Assembly (NCBI RefSeq): GCF_023283485.1
Contig: NZ_JAKILU010000003.1
Location: 62,001 to 126,000 of the forward strand
DNA: 64,000 bases
DNA from: Shewanella glacialipiscicola
GTDB lineage: Bacteria > Pseudomonadota > Gammaproteobacteria > Enterobacterales > Shewanellaceae
Direction: 5' to 3'
Below, piece after piece: positions 27,615-37,047 of this stretch (positions are counted from its first letter, which is position 1; each line of letters starts with the position of its first letter). The position numbers and the translations under genes are program-made. A model generated the notes under the pieces. It did no database searches, had not been told where the DNA came from, and worked only from the letters and a program-made list of their open reading frames with translations.

Positions 27615-27976
27615 TCTATTCTATTGTGAATGTAGCGCGTGTGTATTCATTTGCTTTACATCATTAGAAATGGATATGTCTAATTGATATTGGGTATTCG
27701 AAAAGCAAGGTCTCAGTGCTGCTTGTTGCTCATTGCTATCGGCGTTTCCCTCTATCAATGAGCTCTCTTCCGCTTACGATAAACTGGCCAGAGAGAGGCC
27801 TCGATTCATTTTGTTTGTTGCTAAAAGTACCCCTTTCACTGTAAACAGCTCGATAGGATTGCCACTCAAGTCAACCATGGTGCTATAATCCCCAACCTTG
27901 CATGTTGAGACTATTCAGTGTCAGATTGCTAAACTTTTTTGGCTAAATTATGAATGTTGTTTATTTGGAGCGAAAA
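27615..27976 (+). other. Intergenic region with wbpM promoter
   Basis: About 360 bp without a credible ORF between the sugar transferase and the dehydratase. Its base composition is less AT-rich than the preceding genes. It carries the extended -10 described separately, so the dehydratase may also be transcribed independently of the ops-controlled operon. Confidence 0.5.
27881..27889 (+). promoter_or_regulatory. Extended -10 promoter for the WbpM-like gene
   Basis: TGCTATAAT is a perfect extended -10 (TGnTATAAT), about 88 nt before the start codon. A TTGCCA lies 19 nt upstream of the hexamer, longer than ideal. Confidence 0.5.
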
Positions 27977-29917
27977 ATGGAGTTTTTGCAGTGTTTATTT
28001 CGTTTAAAGCGTGGCCACAAACGTGTGGTGAGCGTTGTTGTTGATTCGGTGTTCCTTTGCTTTGCTTTTTGGGCGGCATTATTCGTACGCGTTGACGATA
28101 TCAATGTGCTCACTAATGGTGCTTATTGGGCACTGCTCATCGCTGTTGTTCCGTTGAGTATTGTGGGATTTGCTAAGTTGGGCTTATATCGTGCAGTGTT
28201 ACGTTATATGGGTCTACAAGCTCTTACCGCCATTCTGCTTGGCGTGGTTGCTTCAACAATTGCGTTAGTTATCGTTGCCTATTATTCTGAGGCGCAATTA
28301 CCCCGCACAGTACCGATTATCTACGCTGCGTTTTCGTTAGTTTTTGTGGGGGGGACTCGTGCCATGGTTCGCTCATTTGCGGGCTCAGGTATGAAGCGTA
28401 TTGGTGAACCTGTGATTATTTACGGCGCCGGTGTAAGTGGGCGCCAATTAGTTACTTCGTTAGCCCAGAGTCATGAATATTATCCCTTCGCATTTGTTGA
28501 TGACGATATGACCTTACATGGCACGGTTATTCAAGGAGTGCATGTTCATTCGCCTTCTATTATAAAAAAGCTTATCTCACAAAAAACGGCTACTAAGGTG
28601 TTGTTGGCAATGCCTAGTGCATCGCGATCTCGTCGACAAGAGATTTTATTACAACTTGAGCCCTTAGCCGTTCAAGTATTAACCTTACCCTCGATGGCTG
28701 ATTTGGTTAATGGCACAAAATTATATAGTGACATTAAAGAAGTCGAAATTGATGATTTATTAGGTCGAGATGCGGTTAACCCGCGAAGCGACCTTCTAAG
28801 TGCGAATATTCGTAATAAAGTGGTGATGGTAACCGGTGCTGGCGGCTCAATTGGTTCTGAACTTTGTCGGCAAATCCTCAAGCAACGTCCTAAAAAATTA
28901 ATCCTATTTGAGCTATCGGAATATGGCCTATATGCCATAGAACGCGAATTACGCGCTACGGCGCATGATTTAGGTTTGGATGTTGAAATTTTTCCCATGA
29001 TGGGCTCTGTTCAACGCGCAAATCGCATTGAAGCCGTGATGAAGGCTTTTAGTGTGCAGACGGTTTATCATGCCGCCGCTTACAAACATGTTCCGTTAGT
29101 TGAGCACAATGTGGTTGAAGGTGTTCGCAATAATGTGTTTGGCACCTTATATACCGCTCGAGCGGCTATAGCGGCTAATGTTGAGACCTTTGTTCTCATT
29201 TCAACGGATAAAGCGGTAAGACCGACCAATATTATGGGGACCACTAAGCGTATGGCTGAGTTGGTTCTGCAAGCGTTATCGAAGTTAGATCATAACACGC
29301 GTTTTTGTATGGTGCGTTTTGGTAACGTACTAGGATCTTCTGGTTCAGTTGTGCCTTTATTCAGGAGTCAAATCGCTAACGGTGGGCCAGTGACGGTGAC
29401 ACATCCTGAGATCACTCGTTTCTTTATGACCATTCCAGAGGCTTCTCAGTTAGTCATTCAGGCGGGGGCTATGGGAAAGGGCGGTGATGTGTTTGTACTG
29501 GATATGGGGAAATCAGTCAAAATAGTTGATTTAGCGGCGAAGATGATCCGCCTAAGTGGATTTGAAGTTAAAGATGAAAAAAATCCTGATGGCGATATCG
29601 CAATTGAATTTAGTGGCCTACGTCCTGGCGAAAAGCTATATGAAGAATTGCTGATTGGTGATGATGTTACCGGTACTGAGCATGAACGTATTATGACAGC
29701 CAATGAATTATGTCTGCCTTGGAATGAGCTCGATATTATTATAAATGGCTTAGATAAAGCTTGTCATGAGTTCAACCATGAGTGGATCCGCGATATTCTG
29801 CTAACCGCGCCAACAGGTTTTAATCCGACAGATGGTATTTGTGATCTTGTATGGTTACAAAAGAAATCGTTACCGCTAGTTGAAGCTAAAAAGAAAGTGG
29901 TTACTTTGTTTTCTTAG
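27977..29917 (+). CDS. wbpM: WbpM-like UDP-GlcNAc 4,6-dehydratase (membrane form)
   Basis: 646 residues. Four N-terminal membrane helices are followed by a first nucleotide-binding segment (IIYGAGVSGRQLV) and the catalytic Rossmann domain (VTGAGGSIGSELCRQI near residue 285). The active-site region reads STDKAVRPTNIMGTTKR, with Met in place of the usual catalytic Tyr, as in large WbpM/PglF-type enzymes. It converts UDP-GlcNAc to the 4-keto-6-deoxy sugar that feeds QuiNAc synthesis. The ATG at 27977 has GGAG 7 nt upstream; the ATG at 27950 has none. A strong terminator follows. Confidence 0.92.
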   Translation: MEFLQCLFRLKRGHKRVVSVVVDSVFLCFAFWAALFVRVDDINVLTNGAYWALLIAVVPLSIVGFAKLGLYRAVLRYMGLQALTAILLGVVASTIALVIVAYYSEAQLPRTVPIIYAAFSLVFVGGTRAMVRSFAGSGMKRIGEPVIIYGAGVSGRQLVTSLAQSHEYYPFAFVDDDMTLHGTVIQGVHVHSPSIIKKLISQKTATKVLLAMPSASRSRRQEILLQLEPLAVQVLTLPSMADLVNGTKLYSDIKEVEIDDLLGRDAVNPRSDLLSANIRNKVVMVTGAGGSIGSELCRQILKQRPKKLILFELSEYGLYAIERELRATAHDLGLDVEIFPMMGSVQRANRIEAVMKAFSVQTVYHAAAYKHVPLVEHNVVEGVRNNVFGTLYTARAAIAANVETFVLISTDKAVRPTNIMGTTKRMAELVLQALSKLDHNTRFCMVRFGNVLGSSGSVVPLFRSQIANGGPVTVTHPEITRFFMTIPEASQLVIQAGAMGKGGDVFVLDMGKSVKIVDLAAKMIRLSGFEVKDEKNPDGDIAIEFSGLRPGEKLYEELLIGDDVTGTEHERIMTANELCLPWNELDIIINGLDKACHEFNHEWIRDILLTAPTGFNPTDGICDLVWLQKKSLPLVEAKKKVVTLFS

Positions 29918-29931
29918 TTTTGTTTTTTTTC

Positions 29932-29961
29932 AAAAGCCAAATCAGGATTGATTTGGCTTTT
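29932..29961 (+). terminator. Terminator after the WbpM-like gene
   Basis: Perfect 13-bp stem (AAAAGCCAAATCA at 29932-29944 with 29949-29961), 4-nt loop, followed by more T residues. It ends the main O-antigen transcription unit. Confidence 0.9.
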
Positions 29962-30013
29962 TTTTGAATATTTTTTGTATTTTACGTCTAGAAAGCATTC
30001 CATGATGCAAGTT

Positions 30014-30919
30014 GTCTGTAAGCAACTCCTTCCAATATACGATAAACCGATATTTATTATCCACACGTCACCTTGATGCTGGCTAATATTCGCGATGTTT
30101 TGATTATTTGCACACCTCATTATTTGCACACCTCATTATTTATCGCTATTTCAAGCATGACTTGGCGATGGTGGTCGTTGGGGGCTTAAATTACAATATG
30201 CAGAGCAAGCGTCGCCCAAAGGATTGGCGCAAGTACTGATGATTGCGGAGTCTTTTTTAGCTGGTGAAGCTTGTGCGCTTATTCTTGGTGATAATGTTTT
30301 TTATGGCCAGCACTTAACGGCTAATTTGAATCGAGCTTGGCAAACCCAATCAAGGGCGACCGTTTTTGGTTACCATGTGGCTAATCCTCATGCCTACGGT
30401 GTCATTGAATTCAATGATACGGGTAACGTTCTTTCTATTGAGGAAAAACCTCTGCATCCTTGTTCACATTAAGCTATGCCGGGGTTTTATTTTTTTGATG
30501 GTAGAGCCACTATGTTTGCAAAAACAGTTGTGCCTTCAGCAAGAGGTGAGTTAGAAATTGTCGATGTCATTCACCACTATTTAGCATTAGGCGAATTACG
30601 AGTCGATATTTTAGGACGAGGTACCGCTTGATTAGATACTGGTACGTCGGATGCCGAGGCAACGCAATTTGTTGCCGCGATAGAGAAGCGCCAAGGTTTG
30701 AAGATTAATTGTCCGGAGGAAGTGGCATTTCACAATGGTTGGAACACTGTGTCACAATTAGCTGAATTAGCTGAATTAGCTGAATTAGCTGAATTAGCTG
30801 AATTAGCTGAATTAGCTGAATTAGCTGAATTAGCTGAATTAGCTCAACCTTTACTCAAAAGTGGTTATGGTGAGTATTTGCTCGGTTTACTCGATAAGCA
30901 GGTATTTGATGAAATGTAG
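30014..30919 (+). pseudogene. rfbA: Decayed second rfbA (rmlA) with 9-bp repeat tract
   Basis: Pieces of RmlA are recognisable in order: [10 protein letters not shown] near 30016, SPKGLAQVLMIAESFLAGEACALILGDN from about 30207, ATVFGYHVANPHAYGVIEF, FYFFDGRA, ARGELEIVDVIHHYLALGELRVDILGRGT, then TGA in place of the conserved Trp codon (about 30630), and [10 protein letters not shown] to [11 protein letters not shown]. The first 25 or so codons with the GGxGTRL motif are missing, and there are several frameshifts and stops. Near the 3' end a tandem array of 9-bp units adds about 10 LAE triplets. It cannot make active enzyme; the intact rfbA at 16.1 kb supplies the function. Confidence 0.9.
30758..30847 (+). 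repeat. Tandem 9-bp repeat (TTAGCTGAA)x9 plus a variant
   Basis: Nine perfect copies of TTAGCTGAA from 30758 to 30838 are followed by TTAGCTCAA (30839-30847). They encode Leu-Ala-Glu triplets within the rfbA pseudogene. The unit probably expanded by slippage from a native SELAELAQ-like segment. Confidence 0.95.
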
Positions 30920-31448
30920 TGAAACCGAGTTGGCCGAAGTGCTGGTGTTTGAACCTAAAGTATTTGGGGACAAACGAGGATTCTTTATGGAGACCTTTAG
31001 GCAATCCTATTTTGATGGCTGTTTTACGGCTAAAGGATTAAAGCCGCCTATATTTGTGCAGCAAAACCATAGTCGCTCGCAACGTAATGTCCTGCGTGGT
31101 TTACATTTCCAGCAACGTAAACCACAGGGTAAATTGGTGCGAGTCTGTGCTGGGAGCATTTTTGATGTTGCCGTGGATATACGTATCGCCTCAGCAACCT
31201 ATGGTCAATGGGTGGGGCGCGTGTTGTCGGCAGAGAACCATTTGCAAATGTGGACTCCACCAGGCTTTGCTCACGGGTTTTATGTGCTCAGTGATTATGC
31301 CGATGTTATCTACCAATGTACTCAGTATTATGATCCTGAAGATGAACGTATTTTAGCTTGGAATAGCAGCGACTTTTCTATTAATTGGCCATTGAGTGCC
31401 ACGCCAATTTTATCGGCGAGAGATAGCGCTGCCTGCACAACACGATAA
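30909..31448 (+). CDS. rfbC: Second dTDP-4-dehydrorhamnose 3,5-epimerase
   Basis: 179 residues with all RmlC blocks intact: [57 protein letters not shown]. The ATG at 30909 overlaps the end of the rfbA pseudogene (stop 30917-30919), as expected for a formerly coupled rmlA-rmlC cassette. It is clearly divergent from the rfbC at 17.9 kb, so it is not a recent duplicate. It may still be expressed, but the wbpM terminator lies upstream and no promoter is evident. Confidence 0.85.
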   Translation: MKCSETELAEVLVFEPKVFGDKRGFFMETFRQSYFDGCFTAKGLKPPIFVQQNHSRSQRNVLRGLHFQQRKPQGKLVRVCAGSIFDVAVDIRIASATYGQWVGRVLSAENHLQMWTPPGFAHGFYVLSDYADVIYQCTQYYDPEDERILAWNSSDFSINWPLSATPILSARDSAACTTR

Positions 31449-31481
31449 AATCACTCACTATGTGTATAAAAAGGAATGACG

Positions 31482-32576
31482 ATGAGCATGTTATTTTCGC
31501 CTTTAATGTTAGGTCAGCTTGAGTTAGCTAACCGTATTATTATTGCCCCTATGTGCCAGTATTCGGCTGTAAACGGACAGGCAACTGATTGGCATACAAT
31601 TCATTTAGGTAGCATGGCATTATCGGGTGCAGGAATGCTTATTTTAGAGGCCACTGCCGTTTTGCCCAATGGCCGAATTTCCTATGCTGATTTGGGACTA
31701 TGGGATGATAAAACAGAAGCTGCGCTAGCGAATGCCCTTAAGTCAGTTCGTCAATACTCATCTATGCCCATGGCGATACAACTTGCCCATGCGGGGCGTA
31801 AAGCATCAACTCGAAAGCCTTGGGAGGGCGGTGGCACTATCGCGCCTGATGAACCTAGTGGTTGGCAGACAATAGCGCCTTCCGCTCAGGCTTTTAATGA
31901 AGGCACAGCGTTACCTAGTGCAATAACATCTGATGACATCGATGAGCTTATTGCGGCATTTGTGAGTTCAGCGCAACGAGCTGAGCGCTTAGGGCTTGAT
32001 GCGATTGAGTTACATGCTGCCCATGGTTATTTATTGCATCAATTTCTATCTCCCTTATCAAACCAACGCCTAGATGAATATGGTGGCAGTTTAGAGAATC
32101 GATTGCGTTTATTGTTGACGGTATTTGATGCGGTGAAAGCCGTGATATCGCCTAAAATGGCGCTGGGCATACGCATTTCAGCAACGGATTGGGTCGAGGG
32201 TGGTTGGGATTTAGTACAAAGTATCGTGTTGGCAAAAGAATTAGATGCCCGAGGGTGTGATTTTATTCATGTAAGCACTGGCGGTTTGAGTCCACTGCAA
32301 CAAATCCCTGTAGCGGAGCACTTTCAAGTGCCTTTTGCCAAAGCGATTAAAGCTGAGGTGAATATGCCGGTGATTGCCGTTGGATTGATAACCGATGCGA
32401 ATAAAGCCGAAGCGATTTTGGCTCAAGGGCAGGCTGATGCTATCGCGTTAGCGCGTACCATGCTTTATAACCCACATTGGCCTTGGCATGCGGCAGCGAC
32501 ACTGGGCGCGACGGTTAAAGCGCCGCCACAATATTTACGCTCTGCGCCCCATGCCGTGAAATCACCCATAGTATAA
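31482..32576 (+). CDS. Old Yellow Enzyme family NADPH:flavin oxidoreductase (YqjM type)
   Basis: 364 residues, FMN-dependent TIM barrel. The N-terminus has APMCQYSA with Cys25 and Tyr27, the markers of the YqjM subclass; the substrate-binding HAAHGYLLHQFLSP contains the His pair; FDAV, GIRISATDW and ALARTMLYNPHWPWHAA follow. These enzymes reduce activated C=C bonds and help detoxify electrophiles. The ATG at 31482 is chosen because AAGGA at 31470-31474 is then 7 nt away; the ATG at 31476 would be too close. It is not part of polysaccharide synthesis. Confidence 0.92.
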   Translation: MSMLFSPLMLGQLELANRIIIAPMCQYSAVNGQATDWHTIHLGSMALSGAGMLILEATAVLPNGRISYADLGLWDDKTEAALANALKSVRQYSSMPMAIQLAHAGRKASTRKPWEGGGTIAPDEPSGWQTIAPSAQAFNEGTALPSAITSDDIDELIAAFVSSAQRAERLGLDAIELHAAHGYLLHQFLSPLSNQRLDEYGGSLENRLRLLLTVFDAVKAVISPKMALGIRISATDWVEGGWDLVQSIVLAKELDARGCDFIHVSTGGLSPLQQIPVAEHFQVPFAKAIKAEVNMPVIAVGLITDANKAEAILAQGQADAIALARTMLYNPHWPWHAAATLGATVKAPPQYLRSAPHAVKSPIV

Positions 32577-32627
32577 AAAATTTCGCTAAGTGTTTATACG
32601 TTAAATATTTCAACAAGTTATTTAGTG

Positions 32628-32663
32628 AAAATGGGCAAGAAAATCAAATCTCTTGCCCATTTT
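32628..32663. terminator. Bidirectional terminator, OYE gene / yjbH
   Basis: Perfect 13-bp stem (AAAATGGGCAAGA at 32628-32640 with 32651-32663) with a 10-nt loop, lying between convergent genes. A/T tracts flank both arms. Confidence 0.85.
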
Positions 32664-32682
32664 TGTTTTAATGACCTATAAA

Positions 32683-35061
32683 TTACTTTGTAGAATCAGC
32701 AATAGGTTTGGTATACCAAGGTGCGCGAGCATCTGTTACATCAAACAAATTGTACTTACGACCGAGCATTTGGCCACCGTCTCGAGTTAATGGCATCCAA
32801 GAAAGGAAACCACGACTTTGTGTTGGTCTAATCGTCATTAAATCGAACGGAATAGAGATATAGAAGCCTTTAGTAAAGCTACCCTCGCCATATTCTTCCG
32901 CCGATAGATTTGTTTTAGTCGCAAAGGCACCGACAATTACGCCACTATCAAATTGTTTAGAGAAATCGACAGTCACACCTTTATCATCGCTAAGGTATTG
33001 ACCAGCGCTGACTTTAAGCAACGTATTTGGGAACCATGTTGGTTGGTAATACGCCGTAGCATGTCCTGTCACTACGCCTGTTTGTACTCGATAATGACTC
33101 CCAGTTATAGGATCAAATTGCTGTTCATCTTCGAAGAAACCGAACATGCTGTCAGGATCGCGCTGCTTAGCATAATTAACATCAAGACCGAAGGCCCATT
33201 GACTATTGAGCGGTCGATAGAGGAATTCACTGCCTATACCGCCATACATCATTTCCAAATAGCCGCCATAAGCTTGGTAATAAATGTTATCGCTCACGTT
33301 GTCCATCCAAGTGAGCTGCAAGTTAGTCGCTCTAACCGGCGAGTCTTGGACATATTGGCGAATCAGTGTTCTCACTCGTTTTAAATCGGTACCATCAGGT
33401 GGGACATCGTATAAAAACTTATCATAGTTATCCAAGAGGTTAAGATAAAGCGAGCCTGAAAGTTCTAAATTATCATTAAAGCGATAGGCCGAGCTCCCCG
33501 TCGCGCCTATGTTGAACATGTAGAAACCTTCAGAACCGCCGAAGGATTGCACCATAGTCGGTGATACATCAAAACTGAGCTTATCTAGCCAGTCCACATC
33601 GGTTTGAGTGACTAATGTGCCCTGTGGTGATCTTGGTATACTGACTTCGGTGCTATCGGCCATATCGGCGTCGATATAACCGTAAGTGGCCACTTGCGCA
33701 AATTTGTCGGCGTCGATACGTGTCTCGGTGATAGGTTGGTTATAACGGGTTTCAATCAGACGATACTCGGTGATCATCTGCTTGTCTGTGTTATTTGCCA
33801 GTATCGTCGCAGCTCTATGATGGGCCTCTTTACGGTCCATGTACTTAAGCTGATTGGCGACGATAGTGACGCTATGGGTATCAAGATAAATTTTAGGGTT
33901 ATCGTAGCCCGCTATTCGACTTAGGTCTGCCGCCACTTTTTTCCAATCCGTTTGATTGAGCATTTGTGCGTTGATGGCGTTAGTTGCGAGTGCTGGTGTA
34001 TCCGCCTGCGTTGAAGGCTGCGCTGGCGCTGTTATCGCAAGCTCAACATTTTCGACTGAGGTTATTACCGGTTCATCTTGTCTTTGTTTTGTGTCAGATG
34101 GCTTGCTAGGTATTTTATTCGACATAGGTACTGCTGCGATCGGCTGATATTTATCTGCAGGAGTATCACGTTTAATTTGTCGCAAATCATTGAAATTTGT
34201 TTGTAAGCTAACGCCTAATGTCCAAGTATTACCTCGCTCATAACTTAGGTGGAAATCGCTCCAACTTGTTGCGCGGTAAAGTAAGCCATAGTTGAACTTA
34301 CTGTCTTGTGGCATATCTATGCCACCGCGTACCACAGGGAAGTCAGATTGATAATCGTTGCCATCATATTCTACTTTAACGCGCAGGGGCTCCCACGGTG
34401 TTTGATATTCAATACCGCCATATAAAGCTGCGCAGCCTTTAAACCAACGTTGATAATCTACAGTGCCTCCAGAACCACCATAGGAGGTGTCTCGATCGCA
34501 ATTGCTATTAAGATCTTTTTTATCAGAGGTCAAATTACCGCTATTACCGATATAGCCCCAACCGACGCCCAATGTGAAATCTACTGGCCCGAAGCGTTTC
34601 GTTGCGGCAATAAATTCGCCATCAAATAACCCTGTACCGCCAAAATCGCGAACGCCAAAAGACGTTTCAGGTAGCCAATAACTTTCTTCTAATAAACGAA
34701 TTTTAAAATCGATGCCTTTATCTGTGTATTTAGTATTACCACTGAAGCTAGGATCATTACTGTAGAGTAGATCTTGTACTTGGGTATAACGGACTGTGGT
34801 TTCAAACCAAGGGAAGAGCTGTACAGAGGCTGAAAAATGCTGGTATTCAGAGTTATAGGTAGTTGCAAAATTAAATTCACCTTCGGGTGCCATTCGACCC
34901 GTTGGCATTTGCATTAAACCAACCCCGCCAAAGTCGGACTGCGATGCTAATAATGGGGGATAGCTCAACTCATCGGCTTGGGCATGAAATAAAGGAAACA
35001 GGGCAAGAGCAATGGCTGAAAGCTTACACAAGGTAAGATTAGAGTGGGTAGGGTGATTCAT
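32683..35061 (-). CDS. yjbH: YjbH/GfcD-like outer-membrane beta-barrel protein
   Basis: 792 residues. Signal peptide (about 1-29, ending FHAQA), then YjbH-family segments: ASQSDFGGVGLMQMPTGRMAPEGEFN, a repeated beta-strand pattern, a linker (about 310-370) rich in Pro/Thr, a second half (SRSPQGTLV..., FDVSPTMVQSFGGSEGFYMFN), and the C-terminal block GRKYNLFDVTDARAPWYTKP. The family forms large outer-membrane channels for exopolysaccharide. It is the last gene of yjbEFGH and overlaps yjbG by one base (TAATG). Confidence 0.9.
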   Translation of the reverse strand: MNHPTHSNLTLCKLSAIALALFPLFHAQADELSYPPLLASQSDFGGVGLMQMPTGRMAPEGEFNFATTYNSEYQHFSASVQLFPWFETTVRYTQVQDLLYSNDPSFSGNTKYTDKGIDFKIRLLEESYWLPETSFGVRDFGGTGLFDGEFIAATKRFGPVDFTLGVGWGYIGNSGNLTSDKKDLNSNCDRDTSYGGSGGTVDYQRWFKGCAALYGGIEYQTPWEPLRVKVEYDGNDYQSDFPVVRGGIDMPQDSKFNYGLLYRATSWSDFHLSYERGNTWTLGVSLQTNFNDLRQIKRDTPADKYQPIAAVPMSNKIPSKPSDTKQRQDEPVITSVENVELAITAPAQPSTQADTPALATNAINAQMLNQTDWKKVAADLSRIAGYDNPKIYLDTHSVTIVANQLKYMDRKEAHHRAATILANNTDKQMITEYRLIETRYNQPITETRIDADKFAQVATYGYIDADMADSTEVSIPRSPQGTLVTQTDVDWLDKLSFDVSPTMVQSFGGSEGFYMFNIGATGSSAYRFNDNLELSGSLYLNLLDNYDKFLYDVPPDGTDLKRVRTLIRQYVQDSPVRATNLQLTWMDNVSDNIYYQAYGGYLEMMYGGIGSEFLYRPLNSQWAFGLDVNYAKQRDPDSMFGFFEDEQQFDPITGSHYRVQTGVVTGHATAYYQPTWFPNTLLKVSAGQYLSDDKGVTVDFSKQFDSGVIVGAFATKTNLSAEEYGEGSFTKGFYISIPFDLMTIRPTQSRGFLSWMPLTRDGGQMLGRKYNLFDVTDARAPWYTKPIADSTK

Positions 35062-35837
35062 TACAGAGCCCGATTCCTTAGTAATTCAATAATATTGTTG
35101 TTCAATGTGCTGTAGTCTTCTATTAAGTCTAAAAACCCAACATAAAGTACGGCACCAGGCGCAATATTTTGCGTTTGAGCATTCCAATACGCTATCGGTT
35201 GTTTTAATGCTTTACCATCAGGCTGAATTATCCATACAAAACTATCGTCAGCGTTTTCTAATGGTTGGGCTTTCGCTAGATATTCTTGACTACTGGTATT
35301 GAACTGCCAATCCACACTGCCTGTTTTAGCGACGGCACCAACAACCGAGATTGTGGTTGGACGAGGAGGTAAAACCAGTTCGAAGCGACCAGTAATGAGC
35401 GGATTGTATGATTCAGTTATGCGAATGAGATCGAAATCTAATGGCTGCATAACACGCTGGCCAAGTTTTATTTGTCTTAAAAACTGCGCTAATTGCGCAA
35501 GTTTGGCGATATAGAGGCTGTCATCTGCAGCTTCACCCATTTGTGCAAGCTGAGTTAGTGCTTCTTTACGTTTTACTTCTAAAACTGCAGTATTTTGAAC
35601 ATCGAGCAGCGCAGCGCCTAACCAATAAATTGGGACGACGTTAGCGTCACTATTATGTGTTGGAAGCTGTTGTAAGCTGTCTTGTATTATTTGCTCAAGC
35701 CGAACCGCAGCAGGATAATGGAGCCGAACGAGGGCATCTTGGCTTGGTGACGTTGTCACAAAAACCTGTGTTTCAGCCTGAGCTATGGTACTAAAAACAC
35801 AGCCAAGTAGTACTGAGAGTAATAAATAAGATCTCAT
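35061..35837 (-). CDS. yjbG: YjbG/GfcC-like capsule biosynthesis protein
   Basis: About 258 residues, periplasmic. The leader MRSYLLLSVLLGCVFSTIAQA is a signal peptide; later, PRPTTISVVGAVAKTGSVDW and GAVLYVGFLD fit GfcC-type beta-grasp domains. The ATG at 35837 is preferred since GGAG lies 5 nt upstream; longer in-frame starts at 35840 and 35858 exist. Third gene of yjbEFGH; the last codons of yjbF overlap the longest reading frame. Confidence 0.85.
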   Translation of the reverse strand: MRSYLLLSVLLGCVFSTIAQAETQVFVTTSPSQDALVRLHYPAAVRLEQIIQDSLQQLPTHNSDANVVPIYWLGAALLDVQNTAVLEVKRKEALTQLAQMGEAADDSLYIAKLAQLAQFLRQIKLGQRVMQPLDFDLIRITESYNPLITGRFELVLPPRPTTISVVGAVAKTGSVDWQFNTSSQEYLAKAQPLENADDSFVWIIQPDGKALKQPIAYWNAQTQNIAPGAVLYVGFLDLIEDYSTLNNNIIELLRNRAL

Positions 35838-35847
35838 CATATCTCCA

Positions 35848-36555
35848 CTAAGACGCAAACGATTTGAGTAAGGTCATTTCAATAAAAGGCTGATTTGGAG
35901 CAATCTTTTGACGGCTCTTAATCACATGTCCTGTCTCTGGCGCGAGCCAAAATTCATTTTGATACTGAATATTCAGATTATCGACGACAACGGATTCAAG
36001 GTAATGCAGTGCTTGAGTCGGAGTCTCATTGATAAGAATGGTTTCTGTAGCAATAAAATCGAAATGTGAGTTGACCTTATAGCCAAAGTGGTAACCAGGC
36101 TGCCAATCAATGGTACGAGTCCACGTTTTGGGCGTAGTGTCTAAATGTAGCCCTAACAGTAATGGATCGGCTTGCTGACTTTCTACAGCGACTAAATCAC
36201 CGGTTAAGAGATTATGCGTCTTCACCAAACGGCCATTGACTGTGACTAGCATGGCTTTATCGGCTGAGAGCCATTTAAGCTCTTTAACTGTAGGCGTCGG
36301 TTGCTTATTTAAGGTAAATAGAGGTTCTGCGAGGGCAAGCACAATGAAAGCCTGTGGTACATCGTCAATTTTGGCATAAATACTGGCATAGGGAATGTCA
36401 TTAACTTGTTGTGTTGACAGTACAGCATCATTGTCACCGATAAATGCCAGTTTTAAGGTATCATTAAGGGCACTAAATCTTTGGCTACAAGCTGTTGTAT
36501 TCATTAATACAATCGAGATTGTAAGGAGTGATAGTAATTTTTTATGTATACGCAT
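35848..36555 (-). CDS. yjbF: YjbF/GfcB-like lipoprotein
   Basis: 235 residues. The N-terminal leader ends in NTTAC, a non-ideal but plausible lipobox with Cys23. The body contains family-type segments (PYASIYAKIDDVPQAFIVLALAE, WLSADKAMLVTVNGRLVKTHNL, WQPGYHFGYKVNSHF, ENEFWLAPETGHVIKSRQ-like). Homologues form part of the group 4 capsule/exopolysaccharide export apparatus. It follows yjbE after a terminator-like hairpin. Confidence 0.85.
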   Translation of the reverse strand: MRIHKKLLSLLTISIVLMNTTACSQRFSALNDTLKLAFIGDNDAVLSTQQVNDIPYASIYAKIDDVPQAFIVLALAEPLFTLNKQPTPTVKELKWLSADKAMLVTVNGRLVKTHNLLTGDLVAVESQQADPLLLGLHLDTTPKTWTRTIDWQPGYHFGYKVNSHFDFIATETILINETPTQALHYLESVVVDNLNIQYQNEFWLAPETGHVIKSRQKIAPNQPFIEMTLLKSFAS

Positions 36556-36650
36556 CCGAGTTGCTTATTCTCAATAGGATTAAATATCGAATTTAAAAGG
36601 AAACTGACAGTTTTAAGTGATGAGTTTAGCTGTGTAAATGCTTTAAAAAA

Positions 36651-36675
36651 AACAACCGCCAATAAGGCGGCTGTT
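36651..36675 (-). terminator. Attenuator/terminator between yjbE and yjbF
   Basis: Read on the minus strand, a 10-bp stem (AACAGCCGCC with GGCGGTTGTT, one G-U pair, 5-nt loop) is followed by six U. It lies between yjbE and yjbF, so partial termination would yield more YjbE than YjbFGH. Confidence 0.7.
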
Positions 36676-36696
36676 TAGGAGTTTGCTAATAATGGT

Positions 36697-36939
36697 TTAG
36701 TTGCCAGTACCAGTAGTTGTACCAGTGCCAGTACCTGTGTTGGTAATTGGGTTACCATCAGAGCTATTAGAGGCAACAACTGCGCCAGCAATGGCAGCAG
36801 CAGCAGCAATGCTACCAGCAGCGATAGCGCCAGTGCTTGCGCCAGCACTTGTACCTGCGGCTTCGCCTTCAGCTGCAGTTGCAGTCATTGAACCAAATGC
36901 AGTCATTGCAACGATAAGTGCTAGTGAAGTTTTTTTCAT
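36697..36939 (-). CDS. yjbE: YjbE-like small secreted protein
   Basis: 80 residues. Signal peptide MKKTSLALIVAMTAFGSMTATAA, then an Ala/Gly/Ser-rich body and a C-terminal tail of Gly-Thr repeats (GTGTGTTTGTGN). It matches E. coli YjbE/GfcA in size, composition and Thr-rich tail. First gene of yjbEFGH; in E. coli this operon is activated by the Rcs phosphorelay. An rcsF gene lies 5 kb away in this window. Low complexity makes family assignment rest on position plus composition. Confidence 0.8.
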   Translation of the reverse strand: MKKTSLALIVAMTAFGSMTATAAEGEAAGTSAGASTGAIAAGSIAAAAAIAGAVVASNSSDGNPITNTGTGTGTTTGTGN

Positions 36940-37047
36940 GGTGATTCCCTTTTTGAAAAAATTACGTAATGCTAAGATAATCTAGTAAAACATAATAAGT
37001 GATATAAATAAAATTATCAATGTTAAATCGATTAGCAAGCTCATACT

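Noticed and set aside
36701..36985. Plus-strand ORF opposite yjbE with Val/Pro and Ala-rich sequence
   Set aside because: Mirror of the low-complexity yjbE gene; no ribosome-binding site and no family resemblance.
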